Assembly (NCBI GenBank): GCA_013423325.1
Contig: BLJB01000698.1
Location: 1 to 11,021, forward strand
Source of the DNA: Usnea hakonensis
Lineage: Eukaryota > Ascomycota > Lecanoromycetes > Lecanorales > Parmeliaceae
Direction: 5' to 3'
DNA length: 11,021 nt
How positions within the stretch are numbered: the stretch's first letter is position 1; every line of letters starts with the position of its first letter. A model generated the notes under the pieces. It was not told the origin of the DNA. It saw only the letters and a program-made list of their open reading frames with translations, and did no database searches. Positions 1-7,259 of this stretch are shown here, one piece after another. The translations under genes were made by a program, and so were the position numbers.

Positions 1-570
1 ACTAGGAGTTATCTTGTCCGCCTAGACTCTTCCGTTATCTCTTTCTGGGCCTGTGCTGCTGGCCCTCTCCTCGAGTCCTGTATTGGTGACCCCGTAAAGG
101 GGTTGCCTTTGCTCCAGCATCCCCCTGGGGAGCCCTGGAGGGTCGGAGTGCTCGCCCTACTGTCTACTAGGCTCTGGGATCTGCGTGCTTCCCTCTGCGC
201 GTGGGCTTCGAGGTCGATTTGCTATCCTTTAATAAAGGTCTAGGTACCTCCCAGATTCTTTATATACGCTTCCTATACGGCCGCGCTTAGCTCTCTAAAC
301 GGCGTATTTTTGATAGCTTCTAACGTGGCGATAGCGTTACTCGCTTATTCCTTCCTATTTGCCTAGCTTCTCCCGAGGTTCCTTTTATTAGTCGCCCCCC
401 CTACCGGCTAGTTAGGGGCCTAGGTCGCGTATTCTTGACGCGTTTCTTCNNCCCTACTCCCCTCTGCCCCTACCCCAAGTCGCTTGCGTGCCTCGTACGC
501 CTCGTTGCCGCTATTAACTATGGATTGGAATGATCGTCCTTCCATCATTAGTCCTCTCGTATCTACTATT
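1..570 (-). pseudogene. Unrecognised coding relic in GC-richer block, partial
   Basis: I do not recognise this protein. On the minus strand one frame (codons on plus positions such as 222-224) runs from about 570 to the left edge with about eight stops, all TAG or TAA and none TGA, as expected if they came from CAG, CAA or TGG by RIP. It is stop-free for 70 codons between the stops at 222-224 and 9-11. The inferred product is hydrophilic, rich in Gln, Arg, Glu and Ala, with a Ser/Pro/Gly-rich stretch near its left end; no catalytic motif is visible. The frame differs from that of the gypsy relic to its right, so this is a separate sequence. CA and TG survive here, so mutation is milder. The plus strand also has an open stretch of about 80 codons (1-240) whose hydrophobic, Cys/Leu/Ser-rich translation looks like an antisense shadow. 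The strand choice is therefore only moderately secure. Confidence 0.35.
450..451. other. Two-base assembly gap (NN)
   Basis: Two undetermined bases lie in a C/T-rich stretch of the GC-richer block. The minus-strand relic frame happens to continue across exactly two bases, but the true gap length is unknown. Confidence 0.95.
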
Positions 571-600
571 ATATATATTTCTTTTTAATATCTTATAATA

Positions 601-1440
601 GTTAAATCTATTATTATATAAGTTCTCTCAACGTAATTACTTAAGAACTTATTTAATATATTATTAATATTCTACTAACTTAGCGCTATAGATAAGAATA
701 TTATTAAGGTATACTACGTATATTATATCTATAAGATCTATTAAGATATAATTAATATAGGTTTAAAATATTATAGGAATATTAGCGAGTCTAAATAATA
801 TTACTAAATATTTAAAATAACTATAGTAAGTATAGAACGCTATCTTTTACTTATTATTAGACTTAATTTAAACCCGATAATAGATATCTTTTAAATCTAA
901 CTTTAAAAATATTTTCATATTATATAAGTAGTCTAATATCTTAATAATTAGAGATAATAGATATTAATTTTTAATAATTATTATATTTAACTTTTAATAA
1001 TCTATATATAGATAAAGTCTACTATTTTTTTTAGATATAAAAAGAATTAGTATATTTATAAAGAAAATCGAATAATAAATCTAGCCTTTTTAAAGAGTAT
1101 CTTCTAGATAGCGCTAGAGCTCTAATAACTCTAATTAAGAGAGGTTATATAGAGGGTTATAAAGCGGTTCTTTATTTTTTTTAATCTTAATAGTATAGTT
1201 TTTCTATTTTAATACGGGTAAGACTCCTATCTTCTTATTAAAAAAAATATTATTATACCTTATTAACTCTAATAAGAGCTTAGGGGTAGAAATATCTTCC
1301 TATTTACTATATATTATCGTAGCGTATATAATAGCGAATACGTTCGGTTCCTTTTCTAAGTCTCGGGTGAACCTTTCGGCCTTCTTAATCTGTAATTTGC
1401 TAGCGTTGATTTTGAAGCGCTATTGTTCCGCCTAGAGATT
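601..1440 (-). pseudogene. Ty3/gypsy pol relic: reverse transcriptase
   Basis: This is a RIP-degraded reverse transcriptase of an LTR retrotransposon, read on the minus strand. In order from 1440 down: a lysine-rich pre-RT linker (KKAERFTRDLEKEPNVFA, about 1345-1400), the LYNLS segment before the fingers domain (about 1145), an ILF.SKKN..L..IDY.KLN segment matching the usual PKKNGGLR-CVDYRKLN block, the palm motif KLDLKD with its first catalytic Asp kept (GAT, plus positions 895-897), the FRLANIP block (usually FGLANAP), and the YxDD box at 700-711, which now reads YLNN. Both catalytic Asp codons there became Asn by TG-to-TA change. Stops are TAA or TAG where Gln, Arg or Trp is expected. The similarity fades near 601-612, just after LYNN (usually LYAN), so the rest of RT, RNase H and integrase are missing from this copy. 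It is in opposite orientation to the other gypsy relic here. Confidence 0.88.
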
Positions 1441-1445
1441 AGAAC

Positions 1446-1755
1446 TGTTAGGACTAGTTCCGCTAGCGGTACGCTAGCGGAGGTAGTAGATAAAAGACGT
1501 AGAAGTATAATAACTATAGAAGTAATTTAATAATATAGTATTAAATATACTAGAACTAATCTCTAAGGAACTTCTAAGTTACCCGGAGAATATTAATTTA
1601 ATATACTAGTACTAAGTACTACCCCGCTATCAAGTTACTAATTACGGGACCCCCCTAGTAGTTAGTAGTTATAGGGGTTCTAATAGCCCTAATAATAGCA
1701 CTATACTACCCCTACTAGGTATACACTATCGGCTAGATAGCGCTAGGCGCTAACA
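1446..1755. repeat. LTR-like block, TGTTAG...CTAACA
   Basis: A 310-bp block begins TGTTAG and ends CTAACA, a perfect 6-bp terminal inverted repeat of the TG...CA type found on retrotransposon LTRs. Near its left end the 10-bp palindrome CCGCTAGCGG (1460-1469) is followed by a second copy of CGCTAGCGG (1472-1480). No 4-5 bp duplication flanks it (AGAAC left, GATAT right) and no second copy is seen, so it is neither a clean solo LTR nor paired. It abuts the upstream end of the minus-strand gypsy pol relic. No primer-binding site starting TGG follows either end. RIP may have erased the true ends. Confidence 0.4.
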
Positions 1756-2160
1756 GATATAGAGGTAGTAATTATAGTAATTATAGTAGTAGCGGAAGAT
1801 AGATCTCTATATTAAGATTCTAAAGTAGGACGATAATTTTTACTATAACTAATAGAGAACTCGAAAAGATAGTAAGTAACTAATTAATAGTAGTAGCTTA
1901 CTATAGTAAGTATTACTACTAACTATAATAGTAGTTATAAATTAGTAGTATAGTAAATAGTAGTAATAATATAAATAGTTATATTATACTATAAGTAAAT
2001 ATAAAGATATAGAGTAAATTATAGCCTAAAGACTAAGATTATTAAGTTAGATCTAGAAGCTAGCTCTATATAAACTAGTCCGATCCGGATCTTCTAGTAT
2101 CGTGATATATTTTATTTTATCTAATTAGTTACCCTTCGGTTTAAATTAGGGTTTCGCCGC
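1756..2160. other. AT-rich interval without recognised gene
   Basis: About 400 bp between the LTR-like block and the RNase H relic. It is rich in TAGTAG and TATAGTA runs (1770-1960). It holds a TATA-box-like CTATATAAAC (2066-2075) and the perfect palindrome GATCCGGATC (2082-2091). These could be remains of an LTR promoter, in which case the LTR would be longer than the 1446-1755 block. I see no coding motif on either strand. Confidence 0.35.
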
Positions 2161-2890
2161 TAAATAAATCGTGAAGAGGGCCCAGATAGTATCTCTTCTA
2201 ACCCTATATTTCTTACTTATTTTAATCTAAGTCGTAAACTTTTTATTAATCTAGATACTTCTAAAAAATAGGGCTTTATTATAATAATTTACTATATTAC
2301 TAATATATTAGAAAATAATATATTTTTTTATACGAATATATAACTAATCCTTTTTTTTAGTAAGATACTAAATTAGATAAAAATAAACTATTAATCTACT
2401 AAGTTAGAGGTTATAAGAATTATCTAGATAATTAAAAAGATTTAATATATAGTAGAGTTAATAAAAAGGCCTTCTATAATTATATATATAGATTATTCCG
2501 CCGCGATTCTAATTTCCTAATAAACTAGCCTCTCCTTATCTAATATAGATAAACTTAATCTTTATTTAATAAGAGCCTCCTAGTATTTATTTATATTTAA
2601 TCTATCTATCTATTATAAATCTAGAAAAAGTAATATTATCCCAAATATATTATCTTACTTTCTAGGTATATCCGAAATTACTAAGAATAGTCTAGGAGTC
2701 CTAGAAGTATTATATAGGGTTATATTACCGCTACTATAAAGATCTCGAAAATAATCCTAGATAGTATCTATAGTATTATAGGTAGTATTCTTAAATATTC
2801 TAATTAACTTTTATATTACTCTAATAAAGATATCTAAGGAATTTAAGGAGCGCTTAATAACTAAATATATTAAAGATAAATAATAGAATA
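2161..2890 (+). pseudogene. Gypsy pol segment 1: RNase H and linker
   Basis: In the frame starting at positions such as 2461, the segment reads as a Ty3/gypsy RNase H. NPIFLTYFNLSRKLFINLD (about 2197-2256) corresponds to the usual PTFL-HF-P-R-LYIDLDAS start, keeping the Asp at 2254-2256. A Glu-containing LEV block follows (GAG 2407-2409), then IYIDYSAA (Asp at 2491-2493; family form YTDHSAA), a DKLNL block (about 2545) and the closing IIPNILS (about 2638, family form VPDALS). A linker follows (KEFKERL, about 2842-2862). The reading then runs into the 13-bp site 2878-2890, where the LINE inserted. Stops TAA and TAG replace Gln and Trp codons. A gypsy RNase H degrades RNA in the RNA:DNA hybrid; this copy cannot make it. 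Confidence 0.87.
2878..2890 (+). repeat. LINE target site duplication, left copy
   Basis: The 13-bp AAATAATAGAATA is repeated exactly at 4675-4687. It lies in the gypsy pol frame on both sides. The last ten bases (TAATAGAATA) are unambiguous; the leading As could also belong to the LINE tail on the right side. Confidence 0.9.
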
Positions 2891-2913
2891 GATGACCCGG
2901 AAGCTTTTGAAAA

Positions 2914-4599
2914 ATGAAGTACAACAACCAGCACGAAGAGAAGCCTTTTATATTAGGTAGGGAACTAGAAGAAGAAGATATACTACTAGATATAGATATA
3001 ATAGGGACTACTACTACCTCTAAGGGGGTAGAGTATATCGATATAAAAGTAGAATAAGACGCGGCTACCGCGTTTATAATATTAATAATATAGATAGGGA
3101 GTCTAGAAGAGATACTCTAGATACTTAAGATCCTATTTAAACCTATACTAGATAAATACTAAGTAGCGGGAAACGTATTAATTAATATTATATAAGTACT
3201 TATAGAAGGATAGAGTTAAGAAATTACGAAGCTACGCGCGGAGCTATAATAGAAGAAAAAAAAGTAGACGAGATAATATAAAGAGAAACGAATAAAAAGC
3301 TAAATAAGTATACTAATATATTAAGATAGCCTAACTATTAGATAGAGCTAAGGAAACCCGTTTAAAATATTTAAAAGGGGCCCCCCTAGCGTTATAATCT
3401 ATATAATCTAATTAGAGGATTCGAGAAAACGGAGATAGCTCCTAATACGAGTTAGAGATAAGAAGGAAAGTAAGAGTATAGGAGAAATAATAAAAGAGAT
3501 CCTAAAAGAACTAAAAAATATATAGATATAAAAAGAGAGAGTCGAATAGCTAAAGATAATATATTATCTTTATAGTAGCGACCTCCTAATCTAGATAACT
3601 ATAATAGACGTAAAAGAAGATTTAGAGAAGGATATATTCTAACTTATAGAGAAATACGTATTAACTAATATTATATAAAAGATATACCCGGTAATAGTAT
3701 ATAATATTAGAGTTAATAGAGTAGATATTAATACGTAGCTAGAGATAAAGAGGAGGATTAAATAGAATAACTAGAGAATATACCCAGAACTTAAAATTAC
3801 GAGAATTAGATAGCTATCTAATAGCTATAAAATAAAAAAGTACTTATTATTAGTACTAAATCTTCTAACCCTAAAGATAGTAGATACCTTAATACTTAAT
3901 AGACTCGTTAAAGCGAAAGAAATAAAAGCGGTAGAGAGGTTTAACTAGACAGTCTTCCTAACTAGATACTATAGGTATTAGAAATATAATTATATTATAA
4001 GAACGTACTAAAACGAGGTATAATATACTAAATATAATTAGATATACGATATCTAAATATATATAATAGTAGTATTAATAGTAGCCCTAGAATATATAGT
4101 ATATAGGAAGAAAGGCTATACTATATATAATATAGACTATTAGTTTAAGGCTAAAATAAAGAGGTATATAATAAAGAGGCTTATAAAGAAAAGGTTATTC
4201 TACGACTAATATTAGTAGGAAATAAATAGTAAGGGGAGCTAAAGTAGGAAAAAGGAGATAAAGGCGAAAAAATCTATAACCTTAATCTAAAAAAGTAGAC
4301 CCGAAGAACTAAAAGCTATACTCTAAAAAAGGATTAGAAAGAGTATAAATTAAGGCCGAGGACTTAATAAGAAAAAGTTAATCTAAATCTAAATCGAGAT
4401 TATTAAGATTTAAACTTTAGAGAAAGAAATCGTAATAGAAGGAATATAAATAATAGTAAAACTCTAATAGAAGTATAACTAAAGTAGTATTTAGATCTAT
4501 ATATAGATAGTAATATATATATAGAGAAGTAGTAAGGTTTTTCTCTAATAATATATATATAAGACGATAGTATTAAATAGTTTTCTTATTACGAGTTAA
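2914..4599 (+). pseudogene. LINE ORF1 (gag-like RNA-binding protein), RIP-inactivated
   Basis: The ATG at 2914 has an in-frame TGA six bases upstream. The frame runs 562 codons to tandem TAA stops (4597-4602), with no indel needed. All internal stops are TAA or TAG, explained by RIP of Gln, Trp or Arg codons. The N-terminal third is acidic, then Lys/Gln/Pro-rich. The middle (about residues 180-340) has alternating helix- and strand-like segments where fungal LINE ORF1 proteins have an RNA-binding fold. Three zinc knuckles follow at residues 352-409, spaced CX2CX4HX4C, CX2CX3HX4C and CX2CX4HX6C, the order usual in Tad-type ORF1. All 12 ligand codons now read TAY (Tyr), as expected from TGY and CAY after RIP. 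A basic, Gln-rich tail of about 150 residues ends the frame. Known role of the family: coats LINE RNA in the ribonucleoprotein. The stop codons are also present in the second copy, so they are native. Confidence 0.88.
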
Positions 4600-4660
4600 T
4601 AAGAGTTAAAGGATCCTATAATTACCTTTCGAAGTTTAGGTAGATACGACGTATAAATTT
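4564..4660 (+). repeat. LINE 3' end shared with the copy at the right edge
   Basis: This stretch matches the reverse complement of about 10925-11021 with about eight differences, all transitions. Most are T here against C there, several in CA context. It covers the last 11 codons of ORF1, both TAA stops, the trailer and the first tail hexamer. Confidence 0.93.
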
Positions 4661-4674
4661 AAATTCAAATTCAA

Positions 4675-4687
4675 AAATAATAGAATA
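4675..4687 (+). repeat. LINE target site duplication, right copy
   Basis: Exact second copy of AAATAATAGAATA from 2878-2890, directly after the hexamer tail. The gypsy pol frame resumes at 4688. Confidence 0.9.
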
Positions 4688-4998
4688 AAGTTCTTAAGAT
4701 AGTAAGAAAAGCTAGTAAAGAGGCCGAAAATATAATATAGGGCCCTATTATAGAAGTAGAAATATTACCGGAATAGCTATATTAGAAGATTAATCTAGCT
4801 AATTAGAAGACTAGATTATACTTTAAGCTATAAGAAGACTTACTCTACTATACTAATTTTAATAATAACTAGAAAAGATTATATATTTCTAACTTATTAA
4901 AAAAGAAAATCTTCGAGCTTATATATAATTAATAATACTATAATAGATTTTAAAGAATATATAAATATATTACTATATTATTATATTTTAGATATCTA
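4688..4998 (+). pseudogene. Gypsy pol segment 2: linker and integrase zinc-finger start
   Basis: This continues the segment 1 frame after the LINE is removed. It holds the RNase H-integrase linker and an EDLLYYTNF stretch (about 4830-4860; usual form is an E-DGLLY-like strand). KRLYISNLLKKKIFELIYN (4873-4929) corresponds to the RLYIP-SL--EI-ELAHD start of the integrase HHCC zinc-binding domain. Both ligand His codons are now TAT or changed (around 4926-4945). The segment ends at the YFR motif (about 4984-4992), where the MITE-like element interrupts it. The two Cys ligands lie on the other side of that insertion. Confidence 0.82.
4997..4998. repeat. TA target duplication, left copy
   Basis: TA directly outside the left inverted end; its partner is at 5625-5626. 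A two-base TA duplication is the hallmark of the Tc1/mariner/pogo superfamily. Confidence 0.7.
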
Positions 4999-5019
4999 CA
5001 TCACCAAATCTAAAAAGTT
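4999..5019 (+). repeat. Left terminal inverted repeat of the MITE
   Basis: Starts CATCACCAAATC and ends AAAAAGTT. Pairs with 5604-5624 at 18 of 21 positions. Confidence 0.85.
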
Positions 5020-5110
5020 TATTTTCGCAAGGATTTCGCCGGGTGCGTATAGAAAGGATGATTTGGCACATTTAGCAGACTTTACCTATATTAAACCCTT
5101 TACGCAAAGT

Positions 5111-5129
5111 TAGCAAGTCCGCCTTGCTA
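5111..5129 (+). repeat. Hairpin-forming inverted repeat in the MITE
   Basis: TAGCAAG and CTTGCTA form a perfect 7-bp stem around a 5-base loop. Confidence 0.6.
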
Positions 5130-5178
5130 TCCGCACGATTCGCAGGATCCGCACGATTCGCAAAATTCGCAAAATTCG
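5130..5178 (+). repeat. Subterminal direct repeats of the MITE
   Basis: Two copies of TCCGCACGATTCGCA start at 5130 and 5148 (18-bp period). They merge into copies of ATTCGCAAA at a 9-bp period. Repeated subterminal motifs of this kind often bind a transposase; that role is inferred. Confidence 0.7.
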
Positions 5179-5554
5179 AATAATTTAAATAATTATTTAA
5201 ATAATTTATATAAAGTCCTTTTAAGACTTACTTAATATAGTAGTCTTTATAATATTATAATAAGGTATATATAATAGGTTTAGTAATACGGGCCTATAAC
5301 GCGCGTATATAATTTTTAAAAAAATTTGATTTAGACTATTTTTAGAATTATAGCGTTATTATTTATAGCGCTAGAGACTACCCGTTATTCTCGCTAACTT
5401 TAATTTTAGCGCTAACTTTATTTTAGCGTCTCGCTTAATTTTTTTTTTTTTTTTCCTTGCTAATCATCTAAATTCCCTAAGAATAGCAAAGTTACTATGC
5501 TAATCGTCCGTATTTCCTGCTGTTAGTAGGGTCGAGTTGCTAATTATGCGGAAT

Positions 5555-5580
5555 TCGTGCGAATCGCGCGGTTCGCACGA
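5555..5580 (+). repeat. Subterminal inverted repeat, right side of the MITE
   Basis: TCGTGCGAA (5555-5563) pairs with TTCGCACGA (5572-5580) around an 8-base GC-rich loop. It carries the same GCACGATTCGCA core as the left subterminal repeats, overlapping at 5575-5586. Confidence 0.7.
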
Positions 5581-5603
5581 TTCGCAATTTAATATTTAGC
5601 AGG

Positions 5604-5624
5604 AACTTTTCAGATTCGGTAATG
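5604..5624 (-). repeat. Right terminal inverted repeat of the MITE
   Basis: Inverted partner of 4999-5019. It is followed by the TA duplication at 5625-5626. Confidence 0.85.
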
Positions 5625-5626
5625 TA

Positions 5627-6670
5627 TTAAAATATTTATATACCTATATTTTATTATTACTTAGATTATAAGTTAAACTAGACTAAGAGATATCGACTAT
5701 ATAATAGTATAATATTTATTAATAGATCTAGAATTCTTTTCTATATTATTATTATAGACTTTATAGTCGGATTACTAGTTACCGTAAATAGGCTAGATAT
5801 CTTATTTATAGTAATTAATAAATTTTTAAAAAGAGTTTACTTAATTCTTAGAAAATCTATATAGAATATTTCTAACTAGACTAACTAAGTTCTAGCTATA
5901 TTAATATAATAAGGCTAAGATATATTATATACTATAATTAATAATCGCGATAGTAAATTTATATTTTAGTTCTAGCTTATTATATTTTAGAAACTAGATA
6001 TTAAAATTCTTATATCTATAGCCTACTATTTATAGTTAGATAAATAATTAGAATATATTAATTAAATTATTAAAATTATAATATATTACTTTATTATATT
6101 AAATCTAGGGATAGATTAAATTACTATTATATTATATCTCTAGAGAAGTTTAAATAATATAAAAAATATCTCTATTAGAATATTATTAAATAAAATTCTT
6201 TATAGCTTTAATATTCGAGACTTTCTAAAATTATTATCTAAATTACTATAGGAAGATTTTAGTAAATTATAATAAATAAAAAGAAAGTAAATTAAGAATT
6301 TAATTATATTTATAAATATTATAGCTAAAATATATTATAATAGTATTTATAAATTATTTAATATATCTAAAAAGAATATAATTTTTCTATAGTTATATTA
6401 TAAGTATAAGATTTCTAGCGTTTCTAATTATAAGCTCTATAATTAGTATATTAGTCTATTTAAAGTCCTAGAAAAGATTAGAAAACTAGTTTACTATATT
6501 AAGCTACCCCTATTAATAAAGATCTATCCTATTATTTTAGTTATCTAGTTAGAGCCTATATATAAGGAAGTATTAGATCTATATAGAAAGAGATATAATT
6601 ATAAACTACCTCTAATTAAAAAAGAAGGGTTTTACTACGTTGATATCTACTTTTACTATATTAATACCCC
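5627..6670 (+). pseudogene. Gypsy pol segment 3: integrase Cys ligands, DDE core, C-terminus
   Basis: Integrase inserts retrotransposon cDNA into the genome; this copy is dead. After a one-base slip near 5652 the frame (codons such as 5757-5759) stays open to RIP-type reading for about 1 kb. In order: the CxxC-K-N-TKR block, with Cys read as Tyr (about 5656-5690); DFIVGLP with the first catalytic Asp kept (GAC 5757-5759); the second catalytic position in the SDRDSKF-type motif, now AAT Asn (5943-5945), in NRDSKF; and the AYHPQ.DGQ.E block with the catalytic Glu kept (GAA 6051-6053). The GPF/Y module lies at about 6453-6461, now SLF, followed by FKVLEKI. A Lys/Arg-rich end follows. Coding signal fades after about 6670, so the stop is not determined. 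Confidence 0.88.
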
Positions 6671-6781
6671 CCTATATTTTAGCTATACTCTAAGTCCCTA
6701 CCGAGGTACCTTCTACTTGGTATATCTACTATAGAAATCTATATACCTTTCTAGGGAAGTATAGCTTCGGGAGTATTATAA

Positions 6782-6827
6782 GTATAGAAAGTATAGATTT
6801 AGAAGTATAGAAAGTATAAATTTAAAA
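6782..6827 (+). repeat. Two-copy 23-bp direct repeat
   Basis: GTATAGAAAGTATA followed by GATTTAGAA, then the same start followed by AATTTAAAA. The two units differ mainly by A/G transitions. Confidence 0.65.
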
Positions 6828-6867
6828 ATATTATAAATCTAGAAATATACTCTAATTTATATTTTAT

Positions 6868-6908
6868 TCTATACTCTATTTTATACTCTATTTTATACTC
6901 TATTAATA
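6868..6908 (+). repeat. 12-bp tandem repeat array
   Basis: About three units of CTCTATTTTATA, preceded by a degenerate unit containing TTCTATA. Confidence 0.7.
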
Positions 6909-7259
6909 CTTCGTTCGCTATATTCGAATTATACGAATTATATATAAATAATTAAATATATCTAGGAGGTAGTAGTAGTAGTAGTTAGCCTATCTTATTA
7001 CTATAGATAGATCGAATAGTAATATAGACCTAGAGTAGATAGATATATATATATAGATAGGGGTAGATAGGCGAAAAAAGAATATAATATAATAAAGGAG
7101 ACTCTAAAGAGACGAATTAACTGAAGAGCTATTATCTATATAAATTACCCTATTTATATACTCCTAAAATAACATAGTCTCCTAATTCTCTTACTATAGC
7201 CATGAGGCTATAACTATTCTAGTTATACGATATCCGAAATCACTAAAGTCTCGTTAAAG

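Larger units (their letters stand above)
2891..4677 (+). mobile_element. ORF1-only LINE (non-LTR) retrotransposon, Tad-like
   Basis: A 1.79-kb non-LTR element flanked by a 13-bp target duplication. It has a 23-base leader, one long frame (2914-4599), tandem TAA stops, about 52 bp of trailer and a tail of about three AAATTY hexamers (4655-4672). Variable-length duplications, a simple-repeat tail and no terminal repeats are typical of LINEs. No endonuclease, reverse transcriptase or ORF2 is present. Between the last zinc knuckle and the stop there are only about 450 bp, all in the ORF1 frame. A second copy with the same 3' end lies at 10897-11021. It is either a non-autonomous lineage moved by another LINE's enzyme, or an old internal deletion joining ORF1 to the last codons of ORF2; this window does not decide between them. 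Confidence 0.85.
4999..5624. mobile_element. MITE-like DNA element with 21-bp TIRs and TA duplication
   Basis: A 626-bp element bounded by inverted repeats at 4999-5019 and 5604-5624, identical at 18 of 21 positions with all three differences being transitions. TA flanks both sides. It interrupts the gypsy integrase between its His and Cys zinc ligands. No transposase frame is visible, so it would depend on a Tc1/mariner/pogo-type enzyme elsewhere. Subterminal motifs are dense: GCACGATTCGCA occurs at 5133-5144, 5151-5162 and 5575-5586, with an 18-bp period in the first pair and a 9-bp ATTCGCAAA period after it. There is a 7-bp stem at 5111-5129 and a 9-bp stem at 5555-5580. The centre has an AT-rich palindromic stretch (about 5170-5215), a 17-18 bp direct repeat starting CGCTAACTTTA (5392-5426) and 16 Ts (5439-5454). 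The ends keep CA and TG, unlike the host DNA. Confidence 0.82.
2161..6670 (+). mobile_element. Ty3/gypsy retrotransposon relic with two nested insertions
   Basis: The element is a plus-strand pol fragment covering RNase H to the end of integrase. A LINE (2891-4677) and a MITE-like element (4999-5624) sit inside it. Outside the insertions, about 2.1 kb of pol sequence can be read. The frame is identical from 2161 to 4998, because the LINE plus one target duplication is 1797 bp, a multiple of three. After the MITE it is offset by one base through a slip near 5652. No reverse transcriptase lies to the left on this strand and no matching LTR pair was found, so both ends are missing or unrecognised. 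All breaks in the frame are TAA or TAG. Confidence 0.88.
6671..7259. other. AT-rich interval after integrase, with short tandem repeats
   Basis: No gene is supported here. It holds two 23-bp units starting GTATAGAAAGTATA (about 6782-6827), an array of 12-bp CTCTATTTTATA-like units (about 6870-6905), a short GTA repeat (about 6968-6985), a TAGATAGATATATATATA run (about 7036-7056) and a 7-bp hairpin TATAGCC-ATGA-GGCTATA (7195-7212). The 3' part of the gypsy element, including its LTR, would be expected here, but I could not identify one. Confidence 0.4.

Noticed and set aside
1..240. Plus-strand open stretch of about 80 codons in the GC-richer block
   Set aside because: Its translation is hydrophobic and Leu/Ser/Cys-rich, as expected for antisense of the more plausible hydrophilic minus-strand frame; there is no motif.
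552..561. TCCTCTCGTA, the reverse complement of the TACGAGAGGA found in large-subunit rRNA
   Set aside because: Only ten bases match; the flanks do not resemble rRNA.
5130..5178. Regular repeats as a CRISPR-like array
   Set aside because: Units are 9-18 bp with no spacers, lie inside a TIR-bounded element, and the window is eukaryotic.
5439..5454. T16 tract as the poly(A) tail of a minus-strand retroelement
   Set aside because: It lies inside the MITE with no coding relic or target duplication associated with it.
7195..7212. Hairpin as a transcription terminator
   Set aside because: A 7-bp stem with no T-run and no associated gene; bacterial-type terminators are not expected here.
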